Shown: positions 14,001 to 27,351, counted from the stretch's first letter. The stretch is 64,000 bases of DNA from Argopecten irradians (GCF_041381155.1 NC_091142.1:38551604-38615603), one strand, 5' to 3'. The notes: generated by a model not told the origin, from the letters alone. Translations and numbers: made by a program.

Positions 14001-15397
14001 TGTACAGTTAATGATAATTTCCAATACGTAGAAAAATATTTTTACAATTCAAGTTTTATATTGCTTTTTTTTCAAAATTCTGAAGAAATATTTCTCAAAA
14101 TTCATTTGTAATTTCCTCTTTTTGCCTAGTTATTCAAGAGGCTTTTCAGGACTAATTCGAAACAAGGGCTTTGGCATTATATCTTAGAAAGAAGCGGTGG
14201 GGTATTTCTCAAACTTAATATCTCTCTTTCTTAAACTTCTTTTGAAATTACTTTCATATACAAGTAAATGTATTAGACAATATTTTGATTTAACAACCTT
14301 TTAATAATCTTTTTAACAATCAATTAACGGTTATTTCTTAATGCAATCCTTCAAAACGGCACCTAGACATTGTCAAAATTCAATATTGTATTTATCAATT
14401 TACATATGATTCCAGCAATTAAATAGAATGCAAAGGTTATTACATGGACTTAAAGATTGTGATGCCTGTAAAATGGCTTTAGTATATGTCGCTGGCTAGG
14501 TGGTTTCTTTCAATTTTCCCTTGTGTATGGTTTTGGGTATATATCTATACAAGGCCACATTAAAATAGCCATTTTGCAGGAAACGGTATTGCTGCAGAAT
14601 AGGAAACAGCACAGGATCTCACTTTTTAGTGATGATGACTTCGAATTGACATACGTGATGCAAGAAAGTATCTTGTTTGCAACGTTTGAATGGAAATAAC
14701 CGTAAACAATTTGTAATAATACTTGGATTTATTTCGTCTTTTTGTTAAACTTATACAATTTGATTTAACACAAATTTTTTGCGTTCCCGCACTCCAGTAC
14801 TTATAAAATGCTGTGAAACCTGAATGAGAATAGAAATCAATTGTTTCCACACGAAAGTCTTACTTTTATTGTCTCTTGGACATACATGTAAGGTTTATAA
14901 AGATATAAAAAAAAACTAGATATTTCTAGTTCCGTTGTGAAAAATAAGAAGATGCAAACCACTCTGTCGAAATCAATTGATGTGTTTTCTGTATTGTACA
15001 ATAATTATTTCTTATACTTGTGCACATATCATCTTGCTAAAGTCAAGAAAACAAAGATTTCTTTCAATTTTCCTCATATACATTTTTATGGCTTCAAAAA
15101 ATAGTTCTTTTGCAGGAAACAGAGCAGGATCCCAATTTAGATAATGACTTCGACTTCATATAGGTAATTTTAAAAGATGGTTAGTTATCTATTATGCATA
15201 CGTTACCTGTTTGATGTGTTTGAAGGGAAATAACCGTGACAATGTAATAACACTTGATTTCATTTCATCTTTTGTTTTAAAAATGTACAATTTGATTTTA
15301 AAAAAATGGAAGTTCTGTTCAGGCTTTATTAATTTTACGGCATCCCTCAGCAGTACAATTAAACTTCTACTTTCAACGAGAAATAAAATATTAATCT

Positions 15398-15477
15398 GGC
15401 AGCGGTGGGATTCGAACCCACGCCTCAATGAGACTGGTGCCTAAAACCAGCGCCTTAGACCGCTCGGCCACGCTACC
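15398..15477 (-). tRNA. trnL-UAG: tRNA-Leu (TAG), copy 11, canonical
   Basis: 80 nt, identical to the consensus. Confidence 0.97.
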
Positions 15478-16872
15478 TGTACAGTTAATGATAATTTCCA
15501 ATACGTAGAAAAATAATTTTTACAATTCAAGTTTGATATTGCTTTTTTTTCAAAATTCTGAAGAAATATTTCTCAAAATTCATTTGTAGTTTCCTCTTTT
15601 TGCCTAGTTATTCAAGAGGCTTTTCAGGACTAATTCGAAACAAGGGCTTTGGCATTATATCTTAGAAAGAAGCGGTGGGGTATTTCTCAAACTTAATATC
15701 TCTCTTTCTTAAACTTCTTTTGAAATTACTTTCATATACAAGTAAATGTATTAGGCAATATTTTGATTTAACAACCTTTTAATAATCTTTTTAACAATCA
15801 ATTAACGGTTATTTCTTAATGCAATCCTTCAAAACGGCACCTAGACATTGTCAAAATTCAATATTGTATTTATCAATTTACATATGATTCCAACAATTAA
15901 ATAGAATGCAAAGGTTATTACATGGACTTAAAGATTGTGATGCCTGTAAAATGGCTTTAGTATATGTCGCTGGCTAGGTGGTTTCTTTCAATTTTCCCTT
16001 GTGTATGGTTTTGGGTATATATCTATACAAGGCCACATCAAAATAGCCATTTTGCAGGAAACAGTATTGCTGCAGAATAGGAAACAGCACAGGATCTCAC
16101 TTTTTAGTGATGATGACTTCGAATTGACATACGTGATGTAAGAAAGTATCTTGTTTGCAACGTTTGAATGGAAATAACCGTAACAATTTGTAATAATACT
16201 TGGATTTACTTTGTCTTTTTGTTAAACTTATACAATTTGATTTAACACAAATTTTTGCGTCCCCGCACTCCAGTACTTATAAAATGCTGTGAAACCTGAA
16301 AGAGAATATAAATCAATTGTTTCCACACGAAAATCTTACTTTTATTGTCTCTTGGACATACATGTAAGGTTTATAAAGATATAACAAAAACTCTACATAT
16401 TTCTAGTTCCGTTGTGAAAAATAAGAAGATGCAAACCACTCTGTCGAAATCAATTGATGTGTTTTCTGTATTGTACAATAATTATTTCTTATACTTGTGC
16501 ACATATCATCTTGCTAAAGTCAAGAAAACAAAGATTTCTTTCAATTTTCCTCATATACATTTTTATGGCTTCAAAAAATAGTTCTTTTGCAGGAAACAGA
16601 GCAGGATCCCAATTTAGATAATGACTTCGACTTCATATAGGTAATTTTAAAAAGATGGTTAGTTATCTATTATATAGTTACCTGTTTGATGTGTTTGAAG
16701 GGAAATAACCGTGACAATGTAATAACACTTGATTTCATTTCATCTTTTGTTTTTAAAATGTACAATTTGATTTTTAAAAAAATGGAAGTTCTGTTCAGGC
16801 TTTATTAATTTTACGGCATCCCTCGGCAGTACAATTAAACTTCTACTTTCAACGAGAATAAAATATTAATCT

Positions 16873-16952
16873 GGCAGCGGTGGGATTCGAACCCACGCCT
16901 CAATGAGACTGGTGCCTAAAACCAGCGCCTTAGACCGCTCTGCCACGCTACC
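16873..16952 (-). tRNA. trnL-UAG: tRNA-Leu (TAG), copy 12, D-stem variant C12A
   Basis: 80 nt with the same C12A D-stem substitution as copy 10. The rest is consensus. Confidence 0.9.
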
Positions 16953-18342
16953 TGTACAGTTAATGATAATTTCCAATACGTAGAAAAATATTTTTACAAT
17001 TGAAGTTTGATATTGCTTTTTTTTCAAAATTCTGAAGAAATATTTCTCAAAATTCATTTGTAGTTTCCTCTTTTTGCCTAGTTATTCAAGAGGCTTTTCA
17101 GGACTAATTCGAAACAAGGGCTTTGGCATTATATCTTAGAAAGAAGCGGTGGGGTATTTCTCAAACTTAATATCTCTCTTTCTTAAACTTCTTTTGAAAT
17201 TACTTTCATATACAAGTAAATGTATTAGGCAATATTTTGATTTAACAACCTTTTAATAATCTTTTTAACAATCAATTAACGGTTATTTCTTAATGCAATC
17301 CTTCAAAACGGCACCTAGACATTGTCAAAATTCAATATTGTATTTATCAATTTACATATGATTCCAACAATTAAATAGAATGCAAAGGTTATTACATGGA
17401 CTTAAAGATTGTGATGCCTGTAAAATGGCTTTAGTATATGTCGCTGGCTAGGTGGTTTCTTTCAATTTTCCCTTGTGTATGGTTTTGGGTATATATCTAT
17501 ACAAGGCCACATCAAAATAGCCATTTTGCAGGAAACGGTATTGCTGCAGAATAGGAAACAGCACAGGATCTCACTTTTTAGTGATGATGACTTCGAATTG
17601 ACATACGTGATGCAAGAAAGTATCTTGTTTGCAACGTTTGAATGGAAATAACCGTAACAATTTGTAATAATACTTGGATTTATTTCGTCTTTTTGTTAAA
17701 CTTATACAATTTGATTTAACACAAATTTTTGCGTTCCCGCACTCCAGTACTTATAAAATGCTGTGAAACCTGAATGAGAATAGAAATCAATTGTTTCCAC
17801 ACGAAAGTCTTACTTTTATTGTCTCTTGGACATACATGTAAGGTTTATAAAGATATAAAAAAAACTAGATATTTCTAGTTCCGTTGTGAAAAATAAGAAG
17901 ATGCAAACCACTCTGTCGAAATCAATTGATGTGTTTTCTGTATTGTACAATAATTATTTCTTATACTTGTGCACATATCATCTTGCTAAAGTCAAGAAAA
18001 CAAAGATTTCTTTCAATTTTCCTCATATACATTTTTATGGCTTCAAAAAATAGTTCTTTTGCAGGAAACAGAGCAGGATCCCAATTTAGATAATGACTTC
18101 GACTTCATATAGGTAATTTTAAAAGATGGTTAGTTATCTATTATATAGTTACCTGTTTGATGTGTTTGAAGGGAAATAACCGTGACAATGTAATAACACT
18201 TGATTTCATTTCATCTTTTGTTTTAAAAATGTACAATTTGATTTTAAAAAAATGGAAGTTCTGTTCAGGCTTTATTAATTTTACGGCATCCCTCAGCAGT
18301 ACAATTAAACTTCTACTTTCAACGAGAATAAAATATTAATCT

Positions 18343-18422
18343 GGCAGCGGTGGGATTCGAACCCACGCCTCAATGAGACTGGTGCCTAAAACCAGCGCCT
18401 TAGACCGCTCGGCCACGCTACC
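18343..18422 (-). tRNA. trnL-UAG: tRNA-Leu (TAG), copy 13, canonical
   Basis: 80 nt, identical to the consensus, in one of the cleanest units of the array. Confidence 0.97.
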
Positions 18423-19815
18423 TGTACAGTTAATGATAATTTCCAATACGTAGAAAAATATTTTTACAATTCAAGTTTGATATTGCTTTTTTTTCAAAAT
18501 TCTGAAGAAATATTTCTCAAAATTCATTTGTAGTTTCCTCTTTTTGCCTAGTTATTCAAGAGGCTTTTCAGGACTAATTCGAAACAAGGGCTTTGGCATT
18601 ATATCTTAGAAAGAAGCGGTGGGGTATTTCTCAAACTTAATATCTCTCTTTCTTAAACTTCTTTTGAAATTACTTTCATATACAAGTAAATGTATTAGGC
18701 AATATTTTGATTTAACAACCTTTTAATAATCTTTTTAACAATCAATTAACGGTTATTTCTTAATGCAATCCTTCAAAACGGCACCTAGACATTGTCAAAA
18801 TTCAATATTGTATTTATCAATTTACATATGATTCCAACAATTAAATAGAATGCAAAGGTTATTACATGGACTTAAAGATTGTGATGCCTGTAAAATGGCT
18901 TTAGTATATGTCGCTGGCTAGGTGGTTTCTTTCAATTTTCCCTTGTGTATGATTTTGGGTATATATCTATACAAGGCCACATCAAAATTGCCATTTTGCA
19001 GGAAACGGTACTGCTGCAGAATAGGAAACAGCACAGGATCTCACTTTTTAGTGATGATGATTTCGAATTGACATACGTGATGCAAGAAAGTATCTTGTTT
19101 GCAACGTTTGAATGGAAATAACCGTAACAATTTGTAATAATACTTGGATTTATTTCGTCTTTTTGTTAAACTTATACAATTTGATTTAACACAAATTTTT
19201 GCGTTCCCGCACTCCAGTACTTATAAAATGCTGTGAAACCTGAATGAGAATAGAAATCAATTGTTTCCACACGAAAGTCTTACTTTTATTGTCTCTTGGA
19301 CATACATGTAAGGTTTATAAAGATATAAAAAAAAAAACTAGATATTTCTAGTTCCGTTGTGAAAAATAAGAAGATGCAAACCACTCTGTCGAAATCAATT
19401 GATGTGTTTTCTGTATTGTACAATAATTATTTCTTATACTTGTGCACATATCATCTTGCTAAAGTCAAGAAAACAAAGATTTCTTTCAATTTTCCTCATA
19501 TACATTTTTATGGCTTCAAAAAATAGTTCTTTTGCAGGAAACAGAGCAGGATCCCAATTTAGATAATGACTTCGACTTCATATAGGTAATTTTAAAAGAT
19601 GGTTAGTTATCTATTATATAGTTACCTGTTTGATGTGTTTGAAGGGAAATAACCGTGACAATGTAATAACACTTGATTTCATTTCATCTTTTGTTTTAAA
19701 AATGTACAATTTGATTTTAAAAAAATGGAAGTTCTGTTCAGGCTTTATTAATTTTACGGCATCCCTCAGCAGTACAATTAAACTTCTACTTTCAACGAGA
19801 ATAAAATATTAATCT

Positions 19816-19895
19816 GGCAGCGGTGGGATTCGAACCCACGCCTCAATGAGACTGGTGCCTAAAACCAGCGCCTTAGACCGCTCGGCCACGCTACC
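19816..19895 (-). tRNA. trnL-UAG: tRNA-Leu (TAG), copy 14, canonical
   Basis: 80 nt, identical to the consensus. Confidence 0.97.
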
Positions 19896-21286
19896 TGTAC
19901 AGTTAATGATAATTTCCAATACGTAGAAAAATATTTTTACAATTCAAGTTTGATATTGCTTTTTTTTCAAAATTCTGAAGAAATATTTCTCAAAATTCAT
20001 TTGTAGTTTCCTCTTTTTGCCTAGTTATTCAAGAGGCTTTTCAGGACTAATTCGAAACAAGGGCTTTGGCATTATATCTTAGAAAGAAGCGGTGGGGTAT
20101 TTCTCAAACTTAATATCTCTCTTTCTTAAACTTCTTTTGAAATTACTTTCATATACAAGTAAATGTATTAGACAATATTTTGATTTAACAACCTTTTAAT
20201 AATCTTTTTAACAATCAATTAACGGTTATTTCTTAATGCAATCCTTCAAAACGGCACCTAGACATTGTCAAAATTCAATATTGTATTTATCAATTTACAT
20301 ATGATTCCAACAATTAAATAGAATGCAAAGGTTATTACATGGACTTAAAGATTGTGATGCCTGTAAAATGGCTTTAGTATATGTCGCTGGCTAGGTGGTT
20401 TCTTTCAATTTTCCCTTGTGTATGGTTTTGGGTATATATCTATACAAGGCCACATCAAAATAGCCATTTTGCAGGAAACGGTATTGCTGCAGAATAGGAA
20501 ACAGCACAGGATCTCACTTTTTAGTGATGATGACTTCGAATTGACATACGTGATGCAAGAAAGTATCTTGTTTGCAACGTTTGAATGGAAATAACCGTAA
20601 CAATTTGTAATAATACTTGGATTTATTTCGTCTTTTTGTTAAACTTATACAATTTGATTTAACACAAATTTTTGCGTTCCCGCACTCCAGTACTTATAAA
20701 ATGCTGTGAAACCTGAATGAGAATAGAAATCAATTGTTTCCACACGAAAGTCTTACTTTTATTGTCTCTTGGACATACATGTAAGGTTTATAAAGATATA
20801 AAAAAAAACTAGATATTTCTAGTTCCGTTGTGAAAAATAAGAAGATGCAAACCACTCTGTCGAAATCAATTGATGTGTTTTCTGTATTGTACAATAATTA
20901 TTTCTTATACTTGTGCACATATCATCTTGCTAAAGTCAAGAAAACAAAGATTTCTTTCAATTTTCCTCATATACATTTTTATGGCTTCAAAAAATAGTTC
21001 TTTTGCAGGAAACAGAGCAGGATCCCAATTTAGATAATGACTTCGACTTCATATAGGTAATTTTAAAAGATGGTTAGTTATCTATTATATAGTTACCTGT
21101 TTGATGTGTTTGAAGGGAAATAACCGTGACAATGTAATAACACTTGATTTCATTTCATCTTTTGTTTTAAAAATGTACAATTTGATTTTAAAAAAATGGA
21201 AGTTCTGTTCAGGCTTTATTAATTTTACGGCATCCCTCAGCAGTACAATTAAACTTCTACTTTCAACGAGAATAAAATATTAATCT

Positions 21287-21366
21287 GGCAGCGGTGGGAT
21301 TCGAACCCACGCCTCAATGAGACTGGTGCCTAAAACCAGCGCCTTAGACCGCTCGGCCACGCTACC
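21287..21366 (-). tRNA. trnL-UAG: tRNA-Leu (TAG), copy 15, canonical
   Basis: 80 nt, identical to the consensus. Confidence 0.97.
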
Positions 21367-22757
21367 TGTACAGTTAATGATAATTTCCAATACGTAGAAA
21401 AATATTTTTACAATTGAAGTTTGATATTGCTTTTTTTTCAAAATTCTGAAGAAATATTTCTCAAAATTCATTTGTAGTTTCCTCTTTTTGCCTAGTTATT
21501 CAAGAGGCTTTTCAGGACTAATTCGAAACAAGGGCTTTGGCATTATATCTTAGAAAGAAGCGGTGGGGTATTTCTCAAACTTAATATCTCTCTTTCTTAA
21601 ACTTCTTTTGAAATTACTTTCATATACAAGTAAATGTATTAGGCAATATTTTGATTTAACAACCTTTTAATAATCTTTTTAACAATCAATTAACGGTTAT
21701 TTCTTAATGCAATCCTTCAAAACGGCACCTAGACATTGTCAAAATTCAATATTGTATTTATCAATTTACATATGATTCCAACAATTAAATAGAATGCAAA
21801 GGCTATTACATGGACTTAAAGATTGTGATGCCTGTAAAATGGCTTTAGTATATGTCGCTGGCTAGGTGGTTTCTTTCAATTTTCCCTTGTGTATGGTTTT
21901 GGGTATATATCTATACAAGGCCACATCAAAATTGCCATTTTGCAGGAAACGGTACTGCTGCAGAATAGGAAACAGCACAGGATCTCACTTTTTAGTGATG
22001 ATGATTTCGAATTGACATACGTGATGCAAGAAAGTATCTTGTTTGCAACGTTTGAATGGAAATAACCGTAACAATTTGTAATATTACTTGGATTTATTTC
22101 GTCTTTTTGTTAAACTTATACAATTTGATTTAACACAAATTTTTGCGTTCCCGCACTCCAGTACTTATAAAATGCTGTGAAACCTGAATGAGAATAGAAA
22201 TCAATTGTTTCCACACGAAAGTCTTACTTTTATTGTCTCTTGGACATACATGTAAGGTTTATAAAGATATAAAAAAAACTAGATATTTCTAGTTCCGTTG
22301 TGAAAAATAAGAAGATGCAAACCACTCTGTCGAAATCAATTGATGTGTTTTCTGTATTGTACAATAATTATTTCTTATACTTGTGCACATATCATCTTGC
22401 TAAAGTCAAGAAAACAAAGATTCCTTTCAATTTTCCTCATATACATTTTTATGGCTTCAAAAAATAGTTCTTTTGCAGGAAACAGAGCAGGATCCCAATT
22501 TAGATAATGACTTCGACTTCATATAGGTAATTTTAAAAGATGGTTAGTTATCTATTATATAGTTACTTGTTTGATGTGTTTGAAGGGAAATAACCGTGAC
22601 AATGCAATAACACTTGATTTCATTTCATCTTTTGTTTTAAAAATGTACAATTTGATTTTTAAAAAAATGGAAGTTCTGTTCAGGCTTTATTAATTTTACG
22701 GCATCCCTCAGCAGTACAATTAAACTTCTACTTTCAACGAGAATAAAATATTAATCT

Positions 22758-22837
22758 GGCAGCGGTGGGATTCGAACCCACGCCTCAATGAGACTGGTGC
22801 CTAAAACCAGCGCCTTAGACCGCTCGGCCACGCTACC
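22758..22837 (-). tRNA. trnL-UAG: tRNA-Leu (TAG), copy 16, canonical
   Basis: 80 nt, identical to the consensus. Confidence 0.97.
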
Positions 22838-24228
22838 TGTACAGTTAATGATAATTTCCAATACGTAGAAAAATATTTTTACAATTCAAGTTTGATATTG
22901 CTTTTTTTTCAAAATTCTGAAGAAATATTTCTCAAAATTCATTTGTAATTTCCTCTTTTTGCCTAGTTATTCAAGAGGCTTTTCAGGACTAATTCGAAAC
23001 AAGGGCTTTGGCATTATATCTTAGAAAGAAGCGGTGGGGGTATTTCTCAAACTTAATATCTCTCTTTCTTAAACTTCTTTTGAAATTACTTTCATATACA
23101 AGTAAATATATTAGGCAATATTTTGAATTAACAACCTTTTAATAATCTTTTTAACAATCAATTAACGGTTATTTCTTAATGAAATCCTTCAAAACGGCAC
23201 CCAGACATTGTCAAAATTAAATATTGCATTTATCAATTTACATATGATTCCAACAATTAAATAGAATGCAAAGGCTATTACATGGACTTAAAGATTGTGA
23301 TGCCTGTAAAATGGCTTTAGTATATGTCGCTGGCTAGGTGGTTTCTTTCAATTTTCCCTTGTGCATGGTTTTGGGTATATATCTATACTAGGCCACATCA
23401 AAGTAGCCATTTTGCAGGAAACGGTACTGCTGCAGAATAGGAAACAGCACAGGATCTCACTTTTTAGTGATGATGATTTTGAATTGACATACGTGATGCA
23501 AGAAAGTATCTTGTTTGCAACGTTTGAATGGAAATAACCGTAACAATTTGTAATAATACTTGGATTTATTTCGTCTTTTTGTTAAACTTATACAATTTAA
23601 CTTAACACAAATTTTTGCGTCCCCGCACTCCAGTACTTATAAAATGCTGTGAAACCTGAATGAGAATAGAAATCAATTGTTTCCACACGAAAATCTTACT
23701 TTTATTGTCTCTTGGACATACATGTAAGGTTTATAAAGATATAAAAAAAACTAGATATTTCTAGTTCCGTTGTGAAAAATAAGAAGATGCAAACCACTCT
23801 GTCGAAATCAATTGATGTGTTTTCTGTATTGTACAATAATTATTTCTTATACTTGTGCACATATCATCTTGCTAAAGTCAAGAAAACAAAGATTTCTTTC
23901 AATTTTCCTCATATACATTTTTATGGCTTCAAAAAATAGTTCTTTTGCAGGAAACAGAGCAGGATCCCAATTTAGATAATGACTTCGACTTCATATAGGT
24001 AATTTTAAAAGATGGTTAGTTATCTATTATATAGTTACCTGTTTGATGTGTTTGAAGGGAAATAACCGTGACAATGTAATAACACTTGATTTCATTTCAT
24101 CTTTTGTTTTAAAGATGTACAATTTGATTTTTAAAAAATGGAAGTTCTGTTCAGGCTTTATTAATTTTACGGCATCCCTCAGCAGTACAATTAAACTTCT
24201 ACTTTCAACGAGAATAAATTATTAATCT

Positions 24229-24308
24229 GGCAGCGGTGGGATTCGAACCCACGCCTCAATGAGACTTGTGCCTAAAACCAGCGCCTTAGACCGCTCGGCC
24301 ACGCTACC
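24229..24308 (-). tRNA. trnL-UAG: tRNA-Leu (TAG), copy 17, anticodon-stem mismatch
   Basis: 80 nt with one substitution in the 3' strand of the anticodon stem (ACCAG becomes ACAAG), giving a mismatch. This is the last tRNA of the array; the next unit has lost the gene. Confidence 0.9.
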
Positions 24309-25525
24309 TGTACAGTTAATGATAATTTCCAATACGTAGAAAAATATTTTTACAATTGAAGTTTGATATTGCTTTTTTTTCAAAATTTTGAAGAAATATT
24401 TCTCAAAATTCATTTGTAGTTTCCTCTTTTTGCCTAGTTATTCAAGAGGCTTTTCAGGACTAATTCGAAACAAGGGCTTTGGCATTATATCTTAGAAAGA
24501 AGCGGTGGGGTATTTCTCAAACTTAATATCTCTCTTTCTTAAACTTCTTTTGAAATTACTTTCATATACAAGTAAATGTATTAGGCAATATTTTGATTTA
24601 ACAACCTTTTAATAATCTTTTTAACAATCAATTAACGGTTATTTCTTAATGCAATCCTTCAAAACGGCACCTAGACATTGTCAAAATTCAATATTGTATT
24701 TATCAATTTACATATGATTCCAACAATTAAATAGAATGCAAAGGTTATTACATGGACTTAAAGATTGTGATGCCTGTAAAATGGCTTTAGTATATGTCGC
24801 TGGCTAGGTGGTTTCTTTCAATTTTCCCTTGTGTATAGTTTTGGGTATATATCTATACAAGGCCACATCAAAATAGCCATTTTGCAGGAAACAGTATTGC
24901 TGCAGAATAGGAAACAGCACAGGATCTCACTTTTTAGTGATGATGACTTCGAATTGACATACGTGATGCAAGAAAGTCTCTTGTTTGCAACGTTTGAATG
25001 GAAATAACCGTAACAATTTGTAATAATACTTGGATTTACTTCGTCTTTTTGTTAAACTTATACAATTTGATTTAACACAAATTTTTGCGTCCCCGCACTC
25101 CAGTACTTATAAAATGCTGTGAAACCTGAAAGAGAATATAAATCAATTGTTTCCACACGAAAATCTTACTTTTATTGTCTCTTGGACATACATGTAAGGT
25201 TTATAAAGATATAACAAAAACTCTACATATTTCTAGTTCCGTTGTGAAAAATAAGAAGATGCAAACCACTCTGTCGAAATCAATTGATGTGTTTTCTGTA
25301 TTGTACAATAATTATTTCTTATACTTGTGCACATATCATCTTGCTAAAGTCAAGAAAACAAAGATTTCTTTCAATTTTCCTCATATACATTTTTATGGCT
25401 TCAAAAAATAGTTCTTTTGCAGGAAACAGAGCAGGATCCCAATTTAGATAATGACTTCGACTTCATATAGGTAATTTTAAAAGATGGTTAGTTATCTATT
25501 ATATAGTTACCTGTTTGATGTGTTT

Positions 25526-25988
25526 GAAGGGAAATATATATATATATTGTATTTATCAAATTACATATGATTCCAACAATTAAATAGAATGCAAAGGTTA
25601 TTACATGGACTTAAAGATTGTGATGCCTGTAAAATGGCTTTAGTATATGTCGCTGGCTAGGTGGTTTCTTTCAATTTTCCCTTTTGTATGGTTTCGGGTA
25701 TATATATATATACAAGGCCACATAAAAAAGCCATTTTGCAGTAAATAGCAATGCTGCAGAAAAGGAAACAGCACAGGATCTCACCTTTTAGAGACGATGA
25801 CTTCGAATTGACATACGTGATGCAAGAAAGTATCTTGTTTGAATCGTCTGAAGGGAAATAACCGTAACAATTTGTAATATTACTTGGTTTATTTCGTCTT
25901 TTTTTTTGTTAAACTTATACAATTTGATTTAACACGAATTTTTGCATCCCCGCACTCCAGTAATTATACAATGCTGTGAAACCTGAAA
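25526..25988. repeat. Truncated terminal unit of the tRNA array, tRNA deleted
   Basis: After the sequence that normally precedes the tRNA (around 25526-25535), a short (AT)n tract replaces about 630 bp that in the previous unit (24064-24694) contain the tRNA gene. Unit similarity then resumes at about 25548 and continues, more diverged than in other copies, to about 25988. The extra divergence fits an edge unit no longer corrected by exchange with its neighbours. Confidence 0.88.
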
Positions 25989-26005
25989 GTAGTTCATGGG
26001 TTACT

Positions 26006-26125
26006 ATGCTCTAGTTCATAATGTTTATTCCGAGGTGGTGGTGATAAAAAATATACTTATGTCTCGTGCAATTTAAAACTTGTTGATAACCATACCTCGG
26101 TTAGATATTATGAACTAGATCACAG
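26006..26125. repeat. Imperfect inverted repeat beside the array edge
   Basis: The arm 26006-26042 (containing CTAGTTCATAATGTTTATTC) is matched in reverse complement by 26089-26125 (containing GATATTATGAACTAGAT). The arms are about 35 bp with a loop near 46 nt. No clear target-site duplication was found, so it could be a small MITE remnant or simply a hairpin. Confidence 0.6.
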
Positions 26126-26762
26126 TATTCACATTGAATATTTATATGATAGTGTAGAAGCCTATGAAAATCCCATTGTCGTTTTTATGTTAAAATGGTA
26201 CAAAAAAGCATAATGTCAATGACCTGAGAACACCATACCCGATCATAGGATAACTATTTAATATTCATTATATATCGATATAAATTTAAGGCATAGGCGT
26301 TTATAAGTAGATATAGTAACCAATTTGCATTATTTTTGTTTACATAAAGGAGTTTCATACATATCGAATATGTTAATCGGTATAAAACGGGTACAGTCTT
26401 TTTGAGTGGACGTCATGTAAGCATAACATGTAGATGTATACATATTAATTTTTCATTCGAATTATTTCAGATAATGTCATTGACCTCCATAAAAAGCAAT
26501 AGTTTCACTTTTACTATTGCCACATTCTCTCAATATACTCACATACTTTACACATCGTACACTGCTTATGCGGCGTCGTTTGGTCTATTAAGTTTTCGTC
26601 CTATCAACAGTCAAGGTCACTAACGGACAACCTCCCGTGCGTAACAAATGATGCGGTATATAAATGTTTATGTTTTAGAAGCTGCGGTATTCTTGTGTTG
26701 TGTTCTTGTAACAGTACATCTCTTGCCTTTTGTATATAGAGCCAGTTACTTTATACTGACAA
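26126..26762. other. Unassigned AT-rich spacer
   Basis: I see no gene here. A short plus-strand open frame at 26402-26623 has no recognisable domain. A TATATAAA motif lies at about 26657-26664 but is followed only by minisatellite DNA. Confidence 0.5.
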
Positions 26763-27303
26763 CGAACAAACCAGGCGTTTCCTCTCCCTTTACAAACCAG
26801 GCGTTCTCTATATTTACAAACCAGTAGTTCCCTCTCCCTATACAAGCAAGGCGTTCCCTCTCCCTTTACAAATTAGGCGTTCCCTCTCCCTTTACAAACA
26901 AGGCGTTCCTTCTCCCTGTACAAACCAGGCGTTTCCACTCCCTTTACAAACCAGGAGTTCCTTGTCCATTTACAAACCAGGCGTTCCATTTCCCTTAAAA
27001 AATCAGGCGTTCCCTCTCCATTTACAAACCAGGCGTTCCCTCTTTTTTTGAAAAAACCAGGCGTTCCCTATTCCTTTACAAACTAGGCGTTCCCTCCCCC
27101 TTTACAAAAAACATTCCCTTTCAATTTACAAACCAGTCGTTCCCTCCCCCATTACAAACAAGGCGTTCCCTCTCCATTTACAAACAGACGTTTTTTCTCC
27201 ATTTACAAACCATGCGTTCCCTCTTTACAAACCAGTAGTTCCCTCTCCCTTTACAGACCAGGCGTTCCTTCTTCCTTTACAAACCAGGCATTCCCTTTAC
27301 AAA
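26763..27303. repeat. 26-bp minisatellite
   Basis: About 21 degenerate head-to-tail copies of a 26-bp unit with core ACAAACCAGGCGTTCCCTCT. Unit length varies slightly and substitutions are many, so this is an old array. It ends shortly before the 69-bp minisatellite. Confidence 0.93.
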
Positions 27304-27351
27304 ATGGCCGTACTTAAATGACCTTCGCTGTTAATAGGACGTTAATGTATT

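Larger units (their letters stand above)
1..25988. repeat. Tandem array of ~1.47-kb units, each with a tRNA-Leu gene
   Basis: Seen: about 17.5 head-to-tail units; successive tRNA starts lie 1470-1507 bp apart (1471 bp in the cleanest right-hand units). The first base is already inside a unit, so the array extends beyond the left edge. The right end is near 25988, where unit similarity stops. Apart from the tRNA the unit is AT-rich, with no conserved reading frame: the open frames overlapping it shift from copy to copy and some run through the tRNA on the opposite strand. Right-hand units (about 15-25 kb) are nearly identical. Left-hand units (1 to about 12.7 kb) carry many single-base insertions. 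Known: tandem tRNA-gene repeats occur in some eukaryotes, such as Entamoeba and Xenopus. Inference: the array is homogenised by unequal exchange, and each unit is a Pol III transcription unit. Confidence 0.97.

Noticed and set aside
508-25411. Dozens of 60-114-codon open frames repeated through the array
   Set aside because: They are stop-free accidents of the repeated unit: several run antisense through the tRNA, their frames change from copy to copy, and none has a domain.
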